Shown: positions 1 through 8,823 of the stretch, piece by piece
How the letters are laid out: every line of letters begins with the position of its first letter
Numbering within the stretch: the first letter of the stretch is position 1
Assembly: GCA_022844045.1 (NCBI GenBank)
Contig: JALHMM010000006.1
Span: forward strand, 69,574-120,245
DNA length: 50,672 bases
Source of the DNA: Reyranellaceae bacterium
GTDB taxonomy: Bacteria > Pseudomonadota > Alphaproteobacteria > Reyranellales > Reyranellaceae
Direction of reading: 5' to 3'
Made by a program: the position numbers and the translations under genes
The notes under the pieces: model-generated
The model's database searches: none
What the model was told of the DNA's origin: nothing
What the model saw: only the letters and a program-made list of their open reading frames with translations

Positions 1-57
1 CGCCGCGCCACTGGAGTGGCGCGCCCCCAGCGTCCTGAGGCCATCCGCGATCACCAC

Positions 58-124
58 TGTCATCCCGAGCGCAGCGAGGGATCCTTCGCGCTGTTCAAGA
101 TCCCTCGCTACGCTCGGGATGACA
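58..124. repeat. Palindromic repeat family A, copy 1
   Basis: Inverted repeat with arms of about 26 nt: 58-84 begins tgtcatcccgagcgcagcga and 99-124 is its near-exact complement. The sequence between them is a short loop. A second copy lies at 31242-31305. It sits just upstream of the permease start at 149 and could fold into a long hairpin in RNA. Confidence 0.85.
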
Positions 125-148
125 ATCGACCGGAAAGCGCGCTAGGTC

Positions 149-1840
149 ATGACCCTGGCCGACGCGACGCTGGTCAAACCCAAAGCGTCGAGCGACGACC
201 TCATCATGCGCGCCGGCATCGCCGTCGTGCTGATCCTGCTGGCGCTGTTCGTCGCCGCACCGCTGTGGACCCTGCTGTCCAAGAGCTTCCACAACGCCGA
301 CGGCAAATGGGTCGGTCTCGACAACTACATCCGCTACGTCTCGACGCCGGCGCTGATGCAGTCGCTGTGGAACAGCCTCTGGATCTCGCTCCTCACCACG
401 GCGATCGTCGTGCCCATCGCCTTCGTCTACGCCTATGCGCTGACACGCACCTTGCTGCCGGGCAAGCCGCTGTTTCAGGCGGTGGCGCTGATCCCGATCC
501 TGGCGCCCTCGCTCTTGCCGGCGATGTCCATGATCTACCTGTTCGGCAACCAGGGTATCCTCAAGCAGCTGCTGGGCGGCAGCGAGATCTACGGCGCCGG
601 CGGCATCGTCGCCTCGCAGGTCTTCTACTGCCTTCCGCATGTGCTGATGATCCTGGTCACGGCGCTGTCGATGGCCGACCAGCGGCTCTACGAGGCGGCC
701 GAAGCGCTGGGCGCCTCGCGCTGGCGCATCTTCTGGACGGTGACCTTGCCCGGCGCGCGCTACGGCCTGATCAGCGCGATCTTCGTCTGCTTCACCCTGG
801 TGCTGACCGATTTCGGCATTGCCAAAGTGATCGGCGGGCAGTTCAACGTGCTCGCCACCGACGTCTACAAGCAGGTCATCGGCCAGCAGAATTTCGAGAT
901 GGGCGCGGTGGTCGGTCTGATCCTGCTGGCGCCGGCGGTGTTGTCGTTCTTCGCCGACCGCTACGCGCAGAAACGCCAGGTCTCGCTGCTCTCGGCGCGC
1001 GCTGTGCCCTATACGCCGAAACGGCAGCGCGGCCGCGACGCGCTGTTGTTCCTATTCTGCCTGCTGGTCGCCGGCCTGATCCTGGTGATCATCGGCATCG
1101 CCGGCTGGGCCTCGCTGATCAAGCGCTGGCCCTACAACCTCTCGCTGACGCTCGACAATTACGACTTCGAGAATTTCGACCCCACCGGCTGGGATCCGCT
1201 GTGGACCTCGCTGAAAATGGCGGCCTGCGCCGCCGCCATCGGCGCGATCTTCATCTTCACCGCCGCCTGGCTGCTGGAGAAAAGCCGCGGCTTCTACGTG
1301 GTGCGCGGCCTGGTGCAGTTCCTCGCCACCCTGCCGATGGCGGTGCCGGGCCTGGTGCTGGGCCTGGGCTACATCTTCTTCTTCAACGACCCGTCGAATC
1401 CGCTGAACTTCCTCTACGGCACCCTGGCGATCCTGGTGATCAACACCGCCGCCCATTTCTACACCGTGGCGCATGTCACGGCGGTCACGGCGCTGAAGCA
1501 GCTCGATGCCGAGTTCGAGTCGGTGTCGGCCTCGCTGAAAGTGCCGCTGCCGGTGACCTTCGTGCGCGTCACCGTGCCGATCTGCCTGCCGGCGATCCTC
1601 GACATCTTCATCTATCTCTTCGCCAACGCCATGACGACGGTCTCGGCGGTGATCTTCCTCTACGGCGCCGAGACCAAGCTGGCCTCGATCGCGGTGATCA
1701 GCATGGACGAGTCCGGCTTCAACGCCGCGGCGGCGGCGATGGCGATGTGCATCGTCTTCGTCTCGCTGGCGACGCGGCTGCTGCACCTGCTGCTGGAGCG
1801 CACGCTGCTGGCCAAGCTGCAGCGTTGGCGGAAGCGCTGA
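149..1840 (+). CDS. ABC transporter permease, two fused permease domains, putative 2-aminoethylphosphonate type
   Basis: Inner-membrane permease of a binding-protein-dependent ABC importer, 563 aa with about twelve membrane segments. It is built from two consecutive BPD_transp_1 domains (roughly residues 20-290 and 300-563). Each domain has an EAA-type cytoplasmic loop: EAAEALGASRWRIFW near 185-200 in the first, and a degenerate one around SVSASLKVPLP in the second. The stretch GGQFNVLATDVYKQVIGQQN resembles PhnU2-type 2-aminoethylphosphonate permeases; iron(III) permeases (FbpB/AfuB) are the alternative. The ATPase and binding protein are presumably to the left of the window. Start ATG 149 is the only one giving a normal N-terminus. 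The gene ends 20 nt before a family B repeat. Confidence 0.8.
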   Translation: MTLADATLVKPKASSDDLIMRAGIAVVLILLALFVAAPLWTLLSKSFHNADGKWVGLDNYIRYVSTPALMQSLWNSLWISLLTTAIVVPIAFVYAYALTRTLLPGKPLFQAVALIPILAPSLLPAMSMIYLFGNQGILKQLLGGSEIYGAGGIVASQVFYCLPHVLMILVTALSMADQRLYEAAEALGASRWRIFWTVTLPGARYGLISAIFVCFTLVLTDFGIAKVIGGQFNVLATDVYKQVIGQQNFEMGAVVGLILLAPAVLSFFADRYAQKRQVSLLSARAVPYTPKRQRGRDALLFLFCLLVAGLILVIIGIAGWASLIKRWPYNLSLTLDNYDFENFDPTGWDPLWTSLKMAACAAAIGAIFIFTAAWLLEKSRGFYVVRGLVQFLATLPMAVPGLVLGLGYIFFFNDPSNPLNFLYGTLAILVINTAAHFYTVAHVTAVTALKQLDAEFESVSASLKVPLPVTFVRVTVPICLPAILDIFIYLFANAMTTVSAVIFLYGAETKLASIAVISMDESGFNAAAAAMAMCIVFVSLATRLLHLLLERTLLAKLQRWRKR

Positions 1841-1860
1841 CCGTCGCGCAGGCCGGCTCT

Positions 1861-1988
1861 TACCTTCCCCCGGAGGGGGAAGGTGGCGCGCGCAGCGCGA
1901 CGGATGGGGGATGTTTCAAAGCACTCGGTGTCCGCCTTCGACATCCCCCATCCGCCCTTCGGGCACCTTCCCCCTCCGGGGGAAGGTA
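1861..1988. repeat. TA-flanked palindromic element family B, copy 1
   Basis: The ends are complementary: taccttcccccggagggg at the left and its reverse complement at the right. An inner pair of arms carries gatgggggatgt and acatcccccatc. The element lies between two convergent genes, 20 nt after the stop of the permease and 10 nt after the stop of the DUF1194 gene on the other strand. Confidence 0.9.
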
Positions 1989-1998
1989 GTCGACCAAG

Positions 1999-2919
1999 TT
2001 AGTTCGGCTGGTACCGCCGATAGAATTCCCGCGTGCGCTTCTCGCCTATGTCGCAGCCCAGCGTGTAGCGGCGGTGGCCGCCCGGGCCGGGGGCGTGCGG
2101 ATCGCGCCGGGTGCCCTCGGCGCTGTCGCGGCTCTGCGCGAACTGCAGCCCGGCGCGCGGCTCTGGCGCGACGTCGGCGATCTCCTGCAGGAGCTTCTTG
2201 CGGATCGCCTCGGCGAAGTTCTGGAAGTCGTTGGCGACGATCATGAAGGAGCGCGGGCCGCCGATGACGCAGCCCTCGTAGTAGCGGTCGAGGTCGGGGT
2301 CGTTGGGAAAGCCTGTGGGGTTGGGCCGGTCGTTGAAGATCGGCAGGCCGTTGATGGTGATGCCGCGGGCGATGGCGTCGTCGCGCGCCTCGGTCACCAT
2401 GCCGCCGTCATTGTTCGAGCCGTCGCCGGATAGGTCGAGCACCTTGCGCTCGGGCACCCAGCGCAGGCGGTCGAACATCGGCATGGCGTAGCGGATCGCG
2501 CCTGTGATCGATGTGCGCATCATGCGCGAGATCGGCATGGTCTCGAGCTTGTGGGCGAAAGCCTCGATCGCCTGCTCGCTGTCGAGCAGAGTCCAGTCGA
2601 CCACCAGGTTCTGGCGCCAGGCGTCCGACCACTCGTAGTAGGAGACGGCGATGCGGCCGTGATAGCCGCCGAGGATGGCGCGGCGGATCGCCGGATCGCG
2701 GAAGGCCTTGATATAGCCGTCGCGCTGCAGGCGACCTTCCTCGGCATCGACGCTGCCGGACACGTCGATCGCCAGCGCCAGCGCCAGGTCGATCTCCTGG
2801 TCGGGCTGGGGAGGCCTGGCGGTCTGGGCGAGGGCTGGCACGCAAGCGGCGAACGCCAGCGCCGTCAGCATGGCCATCAGCCACGCGAGGGGCCGCCGTC
2901 GGGCGGGTGCGTCAGCCAT
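1999..2919 (-). CDS. Secreted DUF1194 (von Willebrand A-like) protein
   Basis: 306-aa exported protein. Residues 1-32 form a signal peptide (RRR, hydrophobic core, ALAQ cleavage region). The following domain starts with a metal-ion-dependent adhesion-like motif, IDVSGSVD, with D52, S54 and S56, as in VWA folds. DLSGDGSNNDGG near residue 165 is a second conserved patch of DUF1194. A GGAGG six bases before the ATG at 2919 supports this start. The biochemical role of DUF1194 is not known to me. The gene is divergent from the acyl-CoA dehydrogenase and convergent with the permease, so it is probably monocistronic. About 45 C-terminal residues are polar and low in predicted structure. Confidence 0.85.
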   Translation of the reverse strand: MADAPARRRPLAWLMAMLTALAFAACVPALAQTARPPQPDQEIDLALALAIDVSGSVDAEEGRLQRDGYIKAFRDPAIRRAILGGYHGRIAVSYYEWSDAWRQNLVVDWTLLDSEQAIEAFAHKLETMPISRMMRTSITGAIRYAMPMFDRLRWVPERKVLDLSGDGSNNDGGMVTEARDDAIARGITINGLPIFNDRPNPTGFPNDPDLDRYYEGCVIGGPRSFMIVANDFQNFAEAIRKKLLQEIADVAPEPRAGLQFAQSRDSAEGTRRDPHAPGPGGHRRYTLGCDIGEKRTREFYRRYQPN

Positions 2920-3097
2920 CAGCTGCCTCCATTCCAGTCCGCGGCCAAAAGCGTACGCCTGTCGAAACGGCGTGGGAAGCGGCGCTTCGGCGGGCTGGCG
3001 CGTATCCGCGGAACATGTTTGCCTTGGCCACCACGCAAACGCCGTGCCGCCCCCTATCGTTCAAAAGGGGGGGCGCACCACGCGCGGGAGGATGCCC

Positions 3098-4306
3098 ATG
3101 GATCTGTCGCTCAGCCCCGAGGATCGCGCCTTTCAGGACGAGGTGCGCCGGTTTTTCGCGGAGAATCTAACGCCCGATCTGCGCGAGGCAGGCGCGCGCA
3201 CCGGCGGTGTCTTCGCCGAGTTCGAGGCTGGCCTGCGCTGGCACCGCAAGCTGGCGAAGAAGGGCTGGTCGGCGACGACCTGGCCCAAGGAGTATGGCGG
3301 CCCCGGCTGGACGGCGACGCAGCGCTACATCTATTCGCGCGAGGCCACCGCCGCCGACGCGCCGCGCATCTTCAGCATGGGCGTGCGCATGGTCGGCCCG
3401 GTGATCATGAAGTTCGGCACGCCGGAGCAGAAGGCCAAGTACCTGCCGGGCATCATCTCCGGCGACATCGTCTTCTGCCAGGGCTACTCCGAGCCGGGCT
3501 CGGGCTCCGACCTCGCGTCGCTGAAGACCCGCGCCGACTCCGACGGCGACGACTACGTCATCAACGGCACCAAGATCTGGACCACCGGCGCGCATATCGC
3601 CAACCGCATGTTCTGCCTGGTGCGCACCTCGAGCGAGGGCAAGCCACAGGACGGCATCAGCTTTGTGCTGCTCGATTCGATGCAAACGCCCGGCCTCACC
3701 GTGAAGCCGATCATCACCTTGGCCGGCGACCACGAGGTCAACCAGGTGTTCTTCGATAACGTGCGCGTGCCCAAGGCCAACCGCATCGGCCCGGAGAACG
3801 CCGGCTGGACCGTGGCCAAGCACCTGCTGGAGTACGAGCGCGGTGGCGAGGCCTATACCCCCAACCTCTACGCCCGCATCGAGGACGTGCGGCGCATCGC
3901 GCGCGAGGAGGCGGCGAACAACGGCGGCCGACTGATCGACCAGCCGGAGTTCGCGCGCAAGCTGGCCGAGACCGAGATCTCGATCCAGGCGCTGGAGACC
4001 ATCGAGCTGCAGGTGCTCTCCGACCTCAGCCAGGGCAAGAACCCCGGCGCGATCTCCTCGGCGATGAAGGTGCGCGGCTCCGAGACGCTGCAGTTCCTCG
4101 ACGAGCTGGGCATCGAAGCGCTGGCGCACTACGCCGCGCCCTTCGAGCCCGAGGCCCGGGCGCTCGGCCGCAACGAGCCCACGGTGACACCGGACTATGC
4201 GCTCACCGCGATGCCGCTCTACCTCAACAACCGCGCCGCGACGATCTACGCGGGATCGAGCGAGGTGCAGCGTAACATCCTCGCCAAAGCGATGCTCGGC
4301 CTCTGA
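3098..4306 (+). CDS. Acyl-CoA dehydrogenase family flavoprotein
   Basis: 402-aa FAD enzyme of acyl-CoA alpha,beta-dehydrogenation, cytoplasmic. It has the usual three-part layout: helical N-domain, beta domain with YSEPGSGSDLASLKT (130-144), and helical C-domain ending IYAGSSEVQRNILAK. The Glu used by medium-chain enzymes in the IYEGT motif is Ala here. The likely base is instead E247 in LLEYERGG, the isovaleryl-CoA dehydrogenase position, which is common in bacterial FadE-type proteins (inference). The start was set at 3098, six bases after GGGAGG; an ATG at 3092 overlaps that site. The stop TGA overlaps the start of the next gene by one base, so the two are translationally coupled. The substrate is unknown. 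Confidence 0.92.
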   Translation: MDLSLSPEDRAFQDEVRRFFAENLTPDLREAGARTGGVFAEFEAGLRWHRKLAKKGWSATTWPKEYGGPGWTATQRYIYSREATAADAPRIFSMGVRMVGPVIMKFGTPEQKAKYLPGIISGDIVFCQGYSEPGSGSDLASLKTRADSDGDDYVINGTKIWTTGAHIANRMFCLVRTSSEGKPQDGISFVLLDSMQTPGLTVKPIITLAGDHEVNQVFFDNVRVPKANRIGPENAGWTVAKHLLEYERGGEAYTPNLYARIEDVRRIAREEAANNGGRLIDQPEFARKLAETEISIQALETIELQVLSDLSQGKNPGAISSAMKVRGSETLQFLDELGIEALAHYAAPFEPEARALGRNEPTVTPDYALTAMPLYLNNRAATIYAGSSEVQRNILAKAMLGL

Positions 4307-5301
4307 TGTACGTCCTCCACGGTTTCAACCCTTCACCGTATTCGGTGAAGATGCGCGCGATCCTGCGCTATCGGCGGCTGCCGTTTGTCTGGAAGGGGAC
4401 CGGCAATCCGCGCGACGAGGCGGTGGCGGCGGGGTTGCCGCCGGTGATCCCGGTGCTGCGCTTTCCCGACGGCCGGGCGATGAACGACTCGACGCCGCTG
4501 GCCTATGCGCTGGAGCGCGAGCATCCCGGCGAGCGCTCGATCATCCCCGATGATCCGATGCTCGCCTATCTCAGCGACCTGCTCGAGGATTTCGGCGACG
4601 AGTGGGTCACCAAGATGATGTTCCATTACCGCTGGTACTACGCGGCGGATCGCGACTTCGCGCAGACCTGGATCATCACCTCGCGCGATCCGGTCATGGC
4701 CGCCGGTGAACGGCGCGCCGGCATGAAGGCGTTCAACGATCGGCAGGTCGGGCGCATGGCGCTGGTGGGATGCACCGAGCAGAACCGGCCGGTGATCGAG
4801 GGCAGCTACCGCTTCGTGCTCGATACGCTCGATCGCCACGTGCGGGCGATTCCCTTCCTGTTCGGCTCGCGGCCGTCGCTGGCGGATTTCGGCCTGTACG
4901 GCCAGCTGCAGATCCTGTCGGTCGATCCGACGCCGATGGCCGAGATGCGGGCGCGCGCCGCCGATGTCTATTGCTGGTTGATGCGCCTCGACGATGCCTC
5001 GGGCGTCGAAGGCGAATGGCTCGACGGCCAGAAACCACTCCCGGAGCCTTTGCTGGCGCTGCTGAAGCATTGCGGCGAAACCTACCTGCCGTTCCTCGCC
5101 GCCAACATGCGGGCGTTGCGCGACGAGGCGCCCGAGTTCGACCTCGACGTCCTCGGCCATCGCTACAGCCAGGCGCCGTTCCGCTACCAGGGCAAATGCT
5201 ACGACGCGCTGCACAAGAAGCTCGCGGCGTTGCCGCGCGATGTGCGCGCCAGGCTCGATCCTACGCTGGAGCGGACGGGCTGCCTGTCATGGCTGACCTA
5301 G
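4306..5301 (+). CDS. Glutathione S-transferase-like protein
   Basis: 331-aa cytosolic protein with an N-terminal thioredoxin-like domain (MYVLHGFNPSPYSVKMRAIL, residues 1-80) and a long helical C-domain. The IPVLRFPDGRAMNDSTPLAY segment matches the cis-Pro and glutathione-binding Ser region of GSTs (P in VIPVL, DST). It is about 100 residues longer than a standard GST, the extra length lying in the C-domain. ATG 4306 shares its first base with the TGA of the dehydrogenase, so co-translation is expected. A role in thiol-dependent processing of an acyl-CoA-derived compound is possible but only inferred. Its 3' end overlaps the convergent MFS gene by 41 bases. Confidence 0.8.
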   Translation: MYVLHGFNPSPYSVKMRAILRYRRLPFVWKGTGNPRDEAVAAGLPPVIPVLRFPDGRAMNDSTPLAYALEREHPGERSIIPDDPMLAYLSDLLEDFGDEWVTKMMFHYRWYYAADRDFAQTWIITSRDPVMAAGERRAGMKAFNDRQVGRMALVGCTEQNRPVIEGSYRFVLDTLDRHVRAIPFLFGSRPSLADFGLYGQLQILSVDPTPMAEMRARAADVYCWLMRLDDASGVEGEWLDGQKPLPEPLLALLKHCGETYLPFLAANMRALRDEAPEFDLDVLGHRYSQAPFRYQGKCYDALHKKLAALPRDVRARLDPTLERTGCLSWLT

Positions 5302-6499
5302 GCCGCGCGCGCTGCGCGAGATAGAGGATCGTCAGCAGCGCGAGGTTGATCAGGTTGGCCAGCAACGCCAGCCGGAAGGCCCAGGTGTAGGAGCCGGTGT
5401 TGTCGAAGATCACGCCGCCCAGCCAGCCGCCCACCGCCATGCCGCACATCGCGAGGAACAGCACCACGCCCAGGCGCCAGCCGCCGATGCCCGGCCCGTA
5501 GAGCGCGCGCAGGTTCAGCGCGTAGCCCTGGACGATGGCGATGAACGGGATGCCGTGGATGGCGGACAGCGTGTAGATGCCCCACAGCGAGACGACGAAC
5601 AGGAAGCCGACCAGCGCCACGATCTGGATCACCGAGCAGATCAGGCTGGTGGGCAGCGGGCCGATCTTGTCGGCCAGTCGGCCCATGACGAAGGTGCTGG
5701 CGATCGCCGTCAGCAGGATCAGCGACACGGCTTCGGCGCCACGGTCGGCGGCGAAGCCGAGATCGCCGCAGAATGCCACCATGTGCGCAAACGGCATCGC
5801 CATGGCGAGGCAGCAGCAGAACGAGGCGGCCGAGAGCAGCGCCATGATCGCCGGCGACGACATCGGCAACGCCGCGAGGTTCTCGCGCGCCGGCACGTTG
5901 CCCGGCCCACGGGCAATGGGCGCGCGACGCACGTAGAGTGCCCCGAGCGCCACGATCACCGCCGCGATCACGCCGAAGATCATCAGCGTGTCGCGCCAGC
6001 CGTAATCCGGCAGCAGCGCGCGGTAGACCTGCGGCCAGATGAATCCGCCCACCGCCGGGCCGACCGAGACGATGGCGACGGCGATGCCGCGACGACCCTC
6101 GAACCAGCCCTGGATGTTGTTGAGCATCGGCGTGAAGGTCGCCGAGTTGCCGAGAAAGCCCATCAGCAGTCCGTAGCCCAAGAACAGCGCGAGCTGACCG
6201 CCGCTCGAACCCAGCCAGGCGCCCAGCGCGATGCACGTGGCGGCGATCAGCAGCGGCACGCGCGGACCCAGCCGGTCCGACAGCCAACCCATCAGGATCC
6301 CGCCGGCGCCTCCGCCGATATAGGCCAGGGTGTAGGCGAGTGACGGCACCTGGCGCTGGCCGCCGAACTCCTGCGCCATCTGGGACATCGCGACGATCGG
6401 CAGAAAGGCCGAGCCACCGCCGGCGGCGATGCAGATCATCGACACCACGGCCAGTCGCCAAGCGTAGCCGCTCTCGATTCTAGGCGATGATGGGGACAC
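5261..6499 (-). CDS. MFS transporter
   Basis: 412-aa inner-membrane major facilitator with about twelve hydrophobic segments. GWLSDRLGPRVPLL is the loop 2-3 signature (G-x-x-x-D-R-x-G-x-R) and GRLADKIGPLP the loop 8-9 repeat, which mark an MFS carrier, probably of an organic anion such as an oxalate/formate-type substrate (inference). The reading frame extends upstream to 6640, but that part is only the translation of a palindromic repeat. I place the start at GTG 6499, just before the first membrane segment. The C-terminus overlaps the GST gene on the other strand by 41 bases. Confidence 0.88.
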   Translation of the reverse strand: MSPSSPRIESGYAWRLAVVSMICIAAGGGSAFLPIVAMSQMAQEFGGQRQVPSLAYTLAYIGGGAGGILMGWLSDRLGPRVPLLIAATCIALGAWLGSSGGQLALFLGYGLLMGFLGNSATFTPMLNNIQGWFEGRRGIAVAIVSVGPAVGGFIWPQVYRALLPDYGWRDTLMIFGVIAAVIVALGALYVRRAPIARGPGNVPARENLAALPMSSPAIMALLSAASFCCCLAMAMPFAHMVAFCGDLGFAADRGAEAVSLILLTAIASTFVMGRLADKIGPLPTSLICSVIQIVALVGFLFVVSLWGIYTLSAIHGIPFIAIVQGYALNLRALYGPGIGGWRLGVVLFLAMCGMAVGGWLGGVIFDNTGSYTWAFRLALLANLINLALLTILYLAQRARPRSAMTGSPSAPA

Positions 6500-6513
6500 G
6501 GTACCAACTTTAC

Positions 6514-6667
6514 CCTTCTCCCCGCGCAGGCGGGGAGAAGGTGGCCCGCAGGGCCGGATGATGGGCTTCGCGGTCGTGCGACGAACGCTCGCGTCGTTGA
6601 GCGGCCGGAAGCCCCTCATCCGCCTCGCTGCGCTCGGCACCTTCTCCCCGCCTGCGCGGGGAGAAGG
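6514..6667. repeat. Palindromic element family C, copy 1
   Basis: Long inverted repeat with ccttctccccgcgcaggcgg at the left and its complement at the right, and an inner arm pair around ggatgatgggcttcgc and gcccctcatccgcc. It begins 9 nt beyond the stop of the Bug gene (minus strand) and ends next to the GTG start of the MFS gene. Other copies are at 12713-12865 and from 50542 to the window end. Confidence 0.88.
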
Positions 6668-6676
6668 AGTATATCG

Positions 6677-7666
6677 TCATTGCGGCTTGTACCCGATGCC
6701 GTCGATGATGCCCTTCCAGTGCGCGAGGTCCTTGGTCATGCGCTCGCGCACATACTCGGGTGTCGAGGTCTCGACGTCGAGGCCGAGCTCGGTCAGCCGC
6801 TTTCGCAGGTCGGGCAGCGCCAGGATCGCGCCGAGCTCCTTGTTCCAGGCTTGCACGATCGCCGGTGGCGTCTTCGCCGCGGCGAGGAAGATGTACCAGC
6901 CCAGGATGTTGAGCTTGGGATAGCCGAGATCGGTGGCCGTCGGCAGATCGGGCGCAGCGTCGGTGCGCTTCTGGCCCGAGGTGAACAGCACCCGCACCTT
7001 GCCGGCGCGATGGTGCTCGAGGAAATCGGTGATGCCGCCGCAACCCGCCGCGATATGGCCGCCCTGCAGGTCGGCGGCCAGCGGCGCCGCGCCGCGATAG
7101 GGCACGGGCTCCAGCGGCACGCCGATCTCGCGGCCGACCATAACGCCGAAGAAGTGCGTGAAGGAGCCCAGCGCCGTGGTGCCGAAGCTCTGGCGTGTCG
7201 GGTTCTTCTTCAGCCAGTCGATGTACTCGGCCAGCGTGTTCACACCGATGCTCGGCGAGACCACGAAGGCGGTCTGCACCGTGCCCGCCAAGGTCAGCGG
7301 CGCGAAGTCGGTCAGCGGATCGAACGGCACCGCCGCCATGGTCAGCTTCTGCACGATGGTGGCGCTGGGGATGTAGATGATCGTGCTGCCGTCGGGCGGT
7401 GAGTTCTTCACCGCCTCGGCGGCGATGGTGCCGCTGGCGCCGGCCTTGTTCTCGATCAGCACGGTGCGGCCGGTGCGCTGCTTCAGCGGCTCGGCCATCA
7501 GCCGCGCCATCACGTCGGTGCCGCCACCGGCGGGGAAGCCGACAACGATCTTCAGCGTACCCTCGGGCAGCCCGGTCTGCGCCGCCGAGATGCTGGGCAG
7601 CAAAGGCGCGGACAGCGCGCCGCCCACGAGCGGCAGGGCGCGTCGGCGCGTCAACTTGATGGTCAT
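6677..7666 (-). CDS. Bug/TctC-family solute-binding protein
   Basis: 329-aa periplasmic binding protein of the tripartite tricarboxylate transporter family. Residues 1-29 form a signal peptide beginning TRRRALPLVGG, twin-arginine-like. The mature part shows the Bug signatures LKIVVGFPAGGGTDVMAR (39-56) and VLIENKAGASGTIAAEAV. No TctA or TctB membrane subunit is present in the window, so this is an orphan binding protein, a frequent situation in this family. It is the last gene of a minus-strand group (molybdopterin oxidoreductase, GMC oxidoreductase, kinase-like, Bug), 25 bases after the kinase-like gene. The ligand is probably a carboxylate. Confidence 0.9.
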   Translation of the reverse strand: MTIKLTRRRALPLVGGALSAPLLPSISAAQTGLPEGTLKIVVGFPAGGGTDVMARLMAEPLKQRTGRTVLIENKAGASGTIAAEAVKNSPPDGSTIIYIPSATIVQKLTMAAVPFDPLTDFAPLTLAGTVQTAFVVSPSIGVNTLAEYIDWLKKNPTRQSFGTTALGSFTHFFGVMVGREIGVPLEPVPYRGAAPLAADLQGGHIAAGCGGITDFLEHHRAGKVRVLFTSGQKRTDAAPDLPTATDLGYPKLNILGWYIFLAAAKTPPAIVQAWNKELGAILALPDLRKRLTELGLDVETSTPEYVRERMTKDLAHWKGIIDGIGYKPQ

Positions 7667-7691
7667 GAGAGTTGTTTCCTCCGGTGGACTG

Positions 7692-8744
7692 TCATCCGAC
7701 GAGACTCCACGCCATTTCGGCGCGTTCGCGCGCGGCGTTGCTCATCTTGATCGATTCGGCGTTGGCGGCGTTGCCGCTCAGCCCGCGGCGATAGACGCCC
7801 TGGGCGATCGCGGCCAGACGGTAGAGCGAGAAGGCGAGATAGAAGTTCCAGTTGTCGATGCGCTGGCGTCCGGTGCGCCTGCAATAGGTCTCGACGTACT
7901 CGGACTCGGTGGGAATGCCTGTGGCCGCGAAGTCGACACGCGCGTAACCGTGCGGCGGATCGGCCAGATGATAGCCGAGGCAGTTGTAGGCGAGGTCGCA
8001 GAGCGGATGGCCCAGCGTCGACAGCTCCCAATCGAGCACGGCCACGACGCGCGGCTCGGTCGGATGGATGATGATATTGCCCAGCCGGTAGTCGCCGTGG
8101 ACGATCGAGGTCGGGTCCTCGGCCGGGATGTGCGCCGGCAGCCAGGCGGTGAGCTTCTCCATCGCCTCGATATGCTCGGTCTTCAGCTCGGCGTATTGCT
8201 TGCTCCAACGCGCGATCTGGCGCGCGACGTACTGGCCGGTGCGGCCGTAGTCGCCGAGGCCGACGGCGGCGACGTCGACCTGGTGCAGGCGCGCCAGCAC
8301 CGCGTTCATCGAATCGAAGATCGCCGCGCGCTCGGCTTTCGACTGATCCGCCATCGCCGGGTCGTTGAAGATGCGGCCCTCGACGGCGTCCATGACGTAG
8401 AACATCTGGCCGATCACGGACTCGTCGGCGCACAGCACATGGGTGCGCGCCACCGGTACGCCAGTTCTCGCCAGCGCGGTGATCACCCGGTACTCGCGGT
8501 CGACCTGGTGCGCCGAGGCGACGAGCTGACCCGGCGGCTTCTTGCGCAGCACGAAGGCACGGCGCTGGCGGTCGTCCATCTCGGCCGAGAGGAAGAAGGT
8601 TGGATTAGAGTGGCCGCTGTCGAACTGCCGAACCTCGAGGCCGCCGCGATAGCCGGCGATATGGCGGGCGAGATAGGCATCGAGCTTGGCGGTGTCGAAG
8701 CGATGCCGCTCCATCACCGGGATCATGCTGGAATAGGTGGGCAT
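7692..8744 (-). CDS. Phosphotransferase-family protein (ACAD10/11 N-domain type)
   Basis: 350-aa cytoplasmic kinase-fold protein of the aminoglycoside phosphotransferase (APH) family. The ATP-binding lysine is in FVLRKKPPG (K68 or K69). The catalytic loop is VHGDYRLGN with D218 and N223, and the metal-binding aspartate is D238 in LDWELSTLGHP. This subfamily matches the kinase domain fused to acyl-CoA dehydrogenase in ACAD10/11, which phosphorylates 4-hydroxyacyl-CoAs; no fusion is seen here. That points to a hydroxyacyl substrate rather than an antibiotic (inference). Its neighbours are the GMC oxidoreductase upstream (79 bases) and the Bug protein downstream (25 bases). Confidence 0.88.
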   Translation of the reverse strand: MPTYSSMIPVMERHRFDTAKLDAYLARHIAGYRGGLEVRQFDSGHSNPTFFLSAEMDDRQRRAFVLRKKPPGQLVASAHQVDREYRVITALARTGVPVARTHVLCADESVIGQMFYVMDAVEGRIFNDPAMADQSKAERAAIFDSMNAVLARLHQVDVAAVGLGDYGRTGQYVARQIARWSKQYAELKTEHIEAMEKLTAWLPAHIPAEDPTSIVHGDYRLGNIIIHPTEPRVVAVLDWELSTLGHPLCDLAYNCLGYHLADPPHGYARVDFAATGIPTESEYVETYCRRTGRQRIDNWNFYLAFSLYRLAAIAQGVYRRGLSGNAANAESIKMSNAARERAEMAWSLVG

Positions 8745-8823
8745 CGGGCAGACCGTATGGCCGTCCGTTCAGCGGTGCAAACGGCCGTCCTGCGCGCCTC
8801 CCATGCGCGATCGTCGCATCGCT

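Noticed and set aside
4..23. Perfect 9-bp palindrome at the left edge
   Set aside because: Too close to the window end to judge; it may be the tail of an upstream gene (a frame ends with TGA at 36-38) or a terminator.
16..1989. Long open frame on the plus strand over the permease
   Set aside because: Arginine- and alanine-rich shadow of the permease gene in another frame, with repeat-derived ends.
7692..8744. Antibiotic (aminoglycoside) resistance kinase
   Set aside because: The subfamily matches ACAD10/11 kinase domains and the context is catabolic.
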